Assembly: GCA_041390685.1 (NCBI GenBank) | Contig: JAWKPL010000001.1 | Span: 558,001-622,000 of the forward strand | DNA length: 64,000 nucleotides | Source of the DNA: JAIBBD01 sp041390685 | GTDB taxonomy: Bacteria; Chloroflexota; Dehalococcoidia; UBA2979 | Direction: 5' to 3' | Part shown: positions 60,573 to 64,000 of the stretch, piece after piece | Numbering within the stretch: position 1 is the stretch's first letter | Layout: the number at the start of each line of letters is the position of its first letter | Made by a program: the position numbers and the translations under genes | Notes under the pieces: generated by a model | What the model was told of the DNA's origin: nothing | Seen by the model: only the letters and a program-made list of their open reading frames with translations | Database searches by the model: none

Positions 60573-61664
60573 ATGCGCGTTATCGCCTCGGTCGTTGTAG
60601 TGACGGTTGCGCTGGCTTTGTCGGCGTTGACGGCGACCGCTCTGAGTCCGTATCCCGCGGGAAGCGTGGGATACGACATTTCGTTCCCGCAGTGCGGCGG
60701 GGCGCTGCCGGCGCAGCCGTACGCGTTTGGCATCGTGGGCGCGACGGGCGGGCGAGCGTTCACGCATAACCCGTGCCTGCGGGCGCAGTATAACTGGGCA
60801 GCGGCCAGCGGCCGTCCGCCTTCGGTCTACATCAACACCAAGTTCCCATCCGGGACGACGATCGGGCAACGAGACACGGGGCCCGCAGGCACGTGCGCGG
60901 CCACCGATACGAGATGCCAGGCGTACAACTACGGCTACAAGACGGCGCAGGACGCGGTCGCCTACGCGAAGACGCAGGGAGTGCTGGACGTCGCGACGTG
61001 GTGGCTGGACGTGGAGACCGAAAACACGTGGTCGGACGACAAGGCGATGAACGCCGTGGTCCTCGAAGCGGCGATCGACTACCTCAAGACGATGAGCGCC
61101 TCGATCGGGATCTACTCGACGACATACCAGTGGTCGACCATCGCTGGGACGTACTCGCCCGGGCTGCCGGTGTGGGTCGCCGGCGCCACGGATGTGACGC
61201 ACGCGCACCAACTGTGCGCGACCGGATCGTTCGGGGGCGGCGAGGTGCAACTGGTGCAGTACCCGGCACCGCCGTTCTCGAAGAACCTCGTGTGCGGGGC
61301 GGCTCCGAGTCCGACAGCGACGCCGACCCCGGCGAGCACGGCCACCGCCACCACCACGGCCGCGGCGACGCCCGGGGCTACAGCGACCGCAACCGAGACG
61401 AGCACGGTGCAGGCGCTCACCGGGGGGACCGTCCCGGCTGACGGCGGCTTCGGGCTTGCGGTGTACCGGGGCGGGGCGGTGGACGACCTCGTGACCTCGA
61501 CCGGCTGCCCGGTGGAGACGATGGTGCTCTACTTCACGGTCAACGGATCGTTCGTGACGTTTATCCCGGGAACGTCGGTCGCGGCTGTGAACGCGTCGTT
61601 CCTGCTGACGTTCCCAGGCGGGTCGCTTCCGGAGCGCACAGGGTTCCTCGGGAAGTGCGTCTAG
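60573..61664 (+). CDS. secreted GH25-like glycoside-hydrolase-fold protein
   Basis: A 363-residue exported protein with a signal peptide (1-24), a GH25-like barrel (about 28-240) beginning VGYDISFPQCGG and carrying WWLDVETENTW, where the DxE pair matches the muramidase active site, a Pro/Thr/Ala linker (about 245-275) and a small C-terminal beta domain of about 85 residues. It could hydrolyse cell-wall or other glycans. A TTG one codon earlier is an alternative start. It is convergent with an LLM oxidoreductase gene. Confidence 0.8.
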   Translation: MRVIASVVVVTVALALSALTATALSPYPAGSVGYDISFPQCGGALPAQPYAFGIVGATGGRAFTHNPCLRAQYNWAAASGRPPSVYINTKFPSGTTIGQRDTGPAGTCAATDTRCQAYNYGYKTAQDAVAYAKTQGVLDVATWWLDVETENTWSDDKAMNAVVLEAAIDYLKTMSASIGIYSTTYQWSTIAGTYSPGLPVWVAGATDVTHAHQLCATGSFGGGEVQLVQYPAPPFSKNLVCGAAPSPTATPTPASTATATTTAAATPGATATATETSTVQALTGGTVPADGGFGLAVYRGGAVDDLVTSTGCPVETMVLYFTVNGSFVTFIPGTSVAAVNASFLLTFPGGSLPERTGFLGKCV

Positions 61665-61678
61665 CCGCCCGCGCAGTA

Positions 61679-61725
61679 GCCCGACGCACCGCCCGTCCTC
61701 GATCAGGTCCGTGTTCGCGTCGGGC
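61679..61725. terminator. bidirectional hairpin between the GH25-like and LLM genes
   Basis: GCCCGACGC (61679-61687) and GCGTCGGGC (61717-61725) are perfect 9-bp arms separated by 29 nt. The element lies between convergent stops. Confidence 0.4.
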
Positions 61726-61745
61726 CCGGCCGTCCGCGTTGAGGG

Positions 61746-62621
61746 CTAGAGATCCGCGACCTGGGCGATGACGTCGCTCATGGCCCTGAGGACGCCAGGG
61801 TCCTGCACGTTGGCGATGGTGCCGATCGTCGTCTGCACGCCGGCCTCCGCGAAGCGGCCGATGGTGTCGACGAGTTCGGGGACCCGCTCGCCGGAGGCGC
61901 CGGGGTCCATGCGGAGCGTGATCGTGCGATGGATCTCGTCGTAGTTGCGGCCATCGGCTTCGCAGTGGCCGGCGAGGATCTCGAAGCGGCGGCGTACTTC
62001 CTCGGGTGAGTCGCCGCGGACGTTGCAGGCATCGCCGTAGCGGGCGACCAGGCGAAGGGTCTTCTTCTCGCCGCTGCCGGCGACGAGGATGGGCGGCCGC
62101 GGTTGCTGGAGTGGCTGCGGGACGCAGAGGGTCTCTTCGAGCTGGTAGTACTGGCCTCGGAAGGCGCCGTCGTTCTCGCTCCACATCTGGTTGGCGATCT
62201 GGAGGACCTCATCGAGGCGCTCGAAGCGCTCCCTGAGCGGGGGAAACTCGAAGCCGAGACCGTGGTGCTCGCGCTCGTACCAGGCCGCGCCGATGCCAAG
62301 CCATGCACGGCCGCCGGAGAGGACATCGAGGCCCGTGACCTGCTTCACGAGGTAGCCGGGGTTGCGGTAGGTGACGCCGGTGGCGAGGACGCCGAGCTTG
62401 ATGCGGCTGGTGCGCGCGGCGATGTAGCCGAGGATGTTGTACGCCTCGAACATCTCCGTGTCGTGGGGACCGACACCGGGGATCTGGAAGTAGTGGTCCA
62501 TCACGGAGAGGCGGTCGAAGCCGACGCCCTCGGCGTCCGCGACGATCTCGTCGAGCTTGCCGGCGAAGGCCGACATGTCGTCGACCCAGGAGAAGTTCGC
62601 GAGGTGGATGCCGAGCTTCAC
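61746..62621 (-). CDS. LLM-class F420-dependent oxidoreductase
   Basis: A 291-residue luciferase-like TIM-barrel enzyme with the N-terminus IHLANFSWVDD, DRLSVMDHYFQIPG and VLATGVTYRNPGYLVKQVTGLD, closest in feel to F420-dependent subfamily members (TIGR03560-like). Hydride transfer to or from F420 is the expected chemistry; the substrate is unknown. GTG start with GGAGGC upstream. Confidence 0.88.
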   Translation of the reverse strand: MKLGIHLANFSWVDDMSAFAGKLDEIVADAEGVGFDRLSVMDHYFQIPGVGPHDTEMFEAYNILGYIAARTSRIKLGVLATGVTYRNPGYLVKQVTGLDVLSGGRAWLGIGAAWYEREHHGLGFEFPPLRERFERLDEVLQIANQMWSENDGAFRGQYYQLEETLCVPQPLQQPRPPILVAGSGEKKTLRLVARYGDACNVRGDSPEEVRRRFEILAGHCEADGRNYDEIHRTITLRMDPGASGERVPELVDTIGRFAEAGVQTTIGTIANVQDPGVLRAMSDVIAQVADL

Positions 62622-62695
62622 GGGCGCCTCCGATGGATTCTGGTGTGCGAGGGACGATACCTCAGACGGCCGGTGGAGTCCTCAACAGTGAGGAT

Positions 62696-62727
62696 GCGGA
62701 AGGGCGGGATTGCTCCCGCCCTTCCGC
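62696..62727 (-). terminator. strong terminator of the cytochrome c oxidase operon
   Basis: GCGGAAGGGCGGGA and TCCCGCCCTTCCGC form a perfect 14-bp stem with a TTGC loop, 19 bp beyond the subunit III stop. Confidence 0.75.
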
Positions 62728-62745
62728 GCGATGCCCCCGCAAGGA

Positions 62746-63342
62746 CTACTTGAGGAGATAGAGAGCGGGGTAGAAGAAGACCCAGACGACATCGACGAAG
62801 TGCCAGTACATGACGACGCCGGAGACGCCGTAGGCCTTGAGGCCGCCGCCGTCGTAGTAGCCCTTGCCAGCCTTGCGCCAGGCGATCCAAAGCAAGATGA
62901 CGCCAGACGCGACGTGCCCGGCGTGCATGCCCGTCATGGAGAAGAAGGAGGTGCCATAGCCCTCGGAGATGGTGAACTCGGCGATGGACCACTCGACAAC
63001 GACGCCGGCGAAGAAGGCGATGCCGAGGAGGATGGTCAGGAGCAGCATCAGGCGGCCGTGAGCGATGTTGCCGTGATGGATGGCCGTCTCACCTCGATAG
63101 GCGGTGTAGCTGCTGAGGAGGAGGACGGAGGTGATGCCGAGACCAAGCACCTGGCTGATGTGGGGGTCGACCTCGGTGCCGTTCATGTAGAAGCGGGCGC
63201 TGAAGAGCAGGGCAAAGACGAGGGCGTCCGAGAAGAAGAACAGCCAGAGGCCGAGGCGGTTCATGCGAACCTTCTTGACCTCGTCGTGGGGCTCGTGGGC
63301 GTGAGCGGCCTGTGATGCGGCGGCCGGGGTGGCAGTTGCCAT
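62746..63342 (-). CDS. cytochrome c oxidase subunit III
   Basis: A 198-residue five-helix haem-copper oxidase subunit III. It has the NRLGLWLFFFSDALVFALLF helix, the TGMHAGHVASGVILL segment with the conserved His, and the C-terminal GVVMYWHFVDVVWVFFYPALYLL. It stabilises the subunit I/II core and proton entry. ATG with GGAGG upstream, two bp after the subunit IV stop. Confidence 0.94.
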   Translation of the reverse strand: MATATPAAASQAAHAHEPHDEVKKVRMNRLGLWLFFFSDALVFALLFSARFYMNGTEVDPHISQVLGLGITSVLLLSSYTAYRGETAIHHGNIAHGRLMLLLTILLGIAFFAGVVVEWSIAEFTISEGYGTSFFSMTGMHAGHVASGVILLWIAWRKAGKGYYDGGGLKAYGVSGVVMYWHFVDVVWVFFYPALYLLK

Positions 63343-63344
63343 GA

Positions 63345-63590
63345 CTAGGCCTCCTCACCCTGCCAGACGAGGGGCAGGTGCATGAAGTACATGACGATGA
63401 ACCAGGCTTTCACGACCGCCACCGCGAAGAGGATGACGACGAGGGCGGCAGGCGAATCGAGGGCGACGGCGAAGATGTACTCGACGATTGTCATGACGGC
63501 GAGTGCGACGATGACCGTCAACCCGCGCCGCTGGTCGCCTACCTCGGAGCCACCGTGGTGGGAGCGGTCGCTCGAGAGCCGTCTGGTCAC
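63345..63590 (-). CDS. cytochrome c oxidase subunit IV family (CyoD-like) protein
   Basis: An 81-residue three-helix protein with the AVVKAWFIVMYFMHLP motif typical of prokaryotic oxidase subunit IV. It aids assembly and stability of the oxidase. GTG start with GGTAGGAACA upstream, 5 bp after the subunit I stop. Confidence 0.9.
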   Translation of the reverse strand: MTRRLSSDRSHHGGSEVGDQRRGLTVIVALAVMTIVEYIFAVALDSPAALVVILFAVAVVKAWFIVMYFMHLPLVWQGEEA

Positions 63591-63595
63591 TGTTC

Positions 63596-64000
63596 CTACC
63601 TTTCCTCGGTGGCGAGTGCCGCGCCGCCAGCGAAGGGGCGGTGGTGTGCCGGACCGCCGCCGTAGCCGTACGGAGTGTCGGTGATGACGGGAATCTCATC
63701 GAAGTTGTGCTCAGGCGGCGGGGACGAGACCTGCCACTCGAGGGTGGTGGCGCGCCAGGGGTTGGCCTCGGCGACGCGGCCCTTGAACCAGGCGGTGGCC
63801 ATGTTCCAGACGAAGAACAGGAACGACGCGCCGAGCAGGAACGCGGCGAGCGAAATGATCGTGTTGTAGTCGGAGTACTCCGCGGGGTAGTCCGCGATGC
63901 GGCGGTTCATACCCTGGATGCCGACGCGGAACATCGGGATGAAAGTGAGCTGGAAGCCGATGAACATGATCCAGAAGTGCAGCTTGCCGAGGGTCTCGTT
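63596..64000 (-). CDS. cytochrome c oxidase subunit I, C-terminal part (runs off the window)
   Basis: The frame is open to the window edge. It holds the last helices of subunit I: HFWIMFIGFQLTFIPMFRVG followed by GMNRRIADYP, then a final helix (SLAAFLLGASFLFFVWNMA) and a cytoplasmic tail ending in a Gly/His/Pro-rich stretch. The haem and CuB ligands lie outside the window. The order I-IV-III matches an aa3-type cytochrome c oxidase operon. Confidence 0.93.
   Translation of the reverse strand, partial: NETLGKLHFWIMFIGFQLTFIPMFRVGIQGMNRRIADYPAEYSDYNTIISLAAFLLGASFLFFVWNMATAWFKGRVAEANPWRATTLEWQVSSPPPEHNFDEIPVITDTPYGYGGGPAHHRPFAGGAALATEER

Overview
The window is about 68-70% G+C by eye, almost entirely protein-coding, with GTG and TTG starts common and clear GGAGG-type ribosome sites. 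No single gene fixes the taxonomy. An aa3-type oxidase set, F420-type LLM oxidoreductases, many lipoproteins with a complete Lgt, TlpA/CcdA thiol-redox genes and large LuxR/MalT ATPases suggest a high-GC Chloroflexota bacterium (Dehalococcoidia/Tepidiformales-like is my guess). An actinobacterium is the main alternative. I see no insertion sequence, prophage, CRISPR array or rRNA. One tRNA-Gly(CCC) is present.

Layout. 1-2.7 kb: N-terminus of an amine-oxidase-type flavoprotein and a stand-alone molybdenum hydroxylase large subunit. 2.7-11.2 kb: a thiol-redox/cytochrome maturation island with Lgt, a cytochrome c lipoprotein, a Crp-family regulator, four thioredoxin-fold proteins, two CcdA homologues and a degenerate Lgt paralogue. 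12-24 kb: two MFS carriers, a large LuxR-type ATPase, a SAM methyltransferase, a lipase lipoprotein, small unknowns, a His-rich duplicated-repeat surface protein and a ZnuA-like metal-binding lipoprotein. 24.3-31.8 kb: an Opp/Dpp operon (D-A-B-C-F) ending in a GatC/AtzG-like small protein and an amidase, closed by a hairpin. 32-43 kb: a solitary LivK-like lipoprotein, a frameshifted DUF2203 gene, a thiolase/OB-fold pair, a fused MDR dehydrogenase, a MalT-like regulator, an LLM oxidoreductase and MscS. 43.5-51.4 kb: housekeeping (zincin, tRNA-Gly, ppx, argS, two-component pair, thiamine-binding protein). 51.5-57.4 kb: second hydroxylase large subunit, second methyltransferase, GlxA regulator, CaCA antiporter. 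57.4-64 kb: muramidase-LysM protein, HtrA-like protease, GH25-like secreted protein, second LLM oxidoreductase and the end of a cytochrome c oxidase operon.

Main points of interest. (1) Both CcdA homologues read as circular permutations: the half that is C-terminal in ordinary CcdA comes first. (2) A GTGA-N6-TCAC palindrome of CRP type occurs upstream of three redox-island transcription units and of the opp operon, and the island encodes a Crp-family protein with a CRP-like RETVxR recognition helix. (3) A secreted, C-terminally anchored protein built from a nearly identical 77-residue duplication, itself two 40-residue His/Glu-rich sub-repeats, lies downstream of a zinc/manganese-type binding lipoprotein. 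(4) A DUF2203 gene is broken by an 8-bp tandem duplication; removing one copy restores the reading frame exactly. All functional links are inferred from sequence and gene order only.
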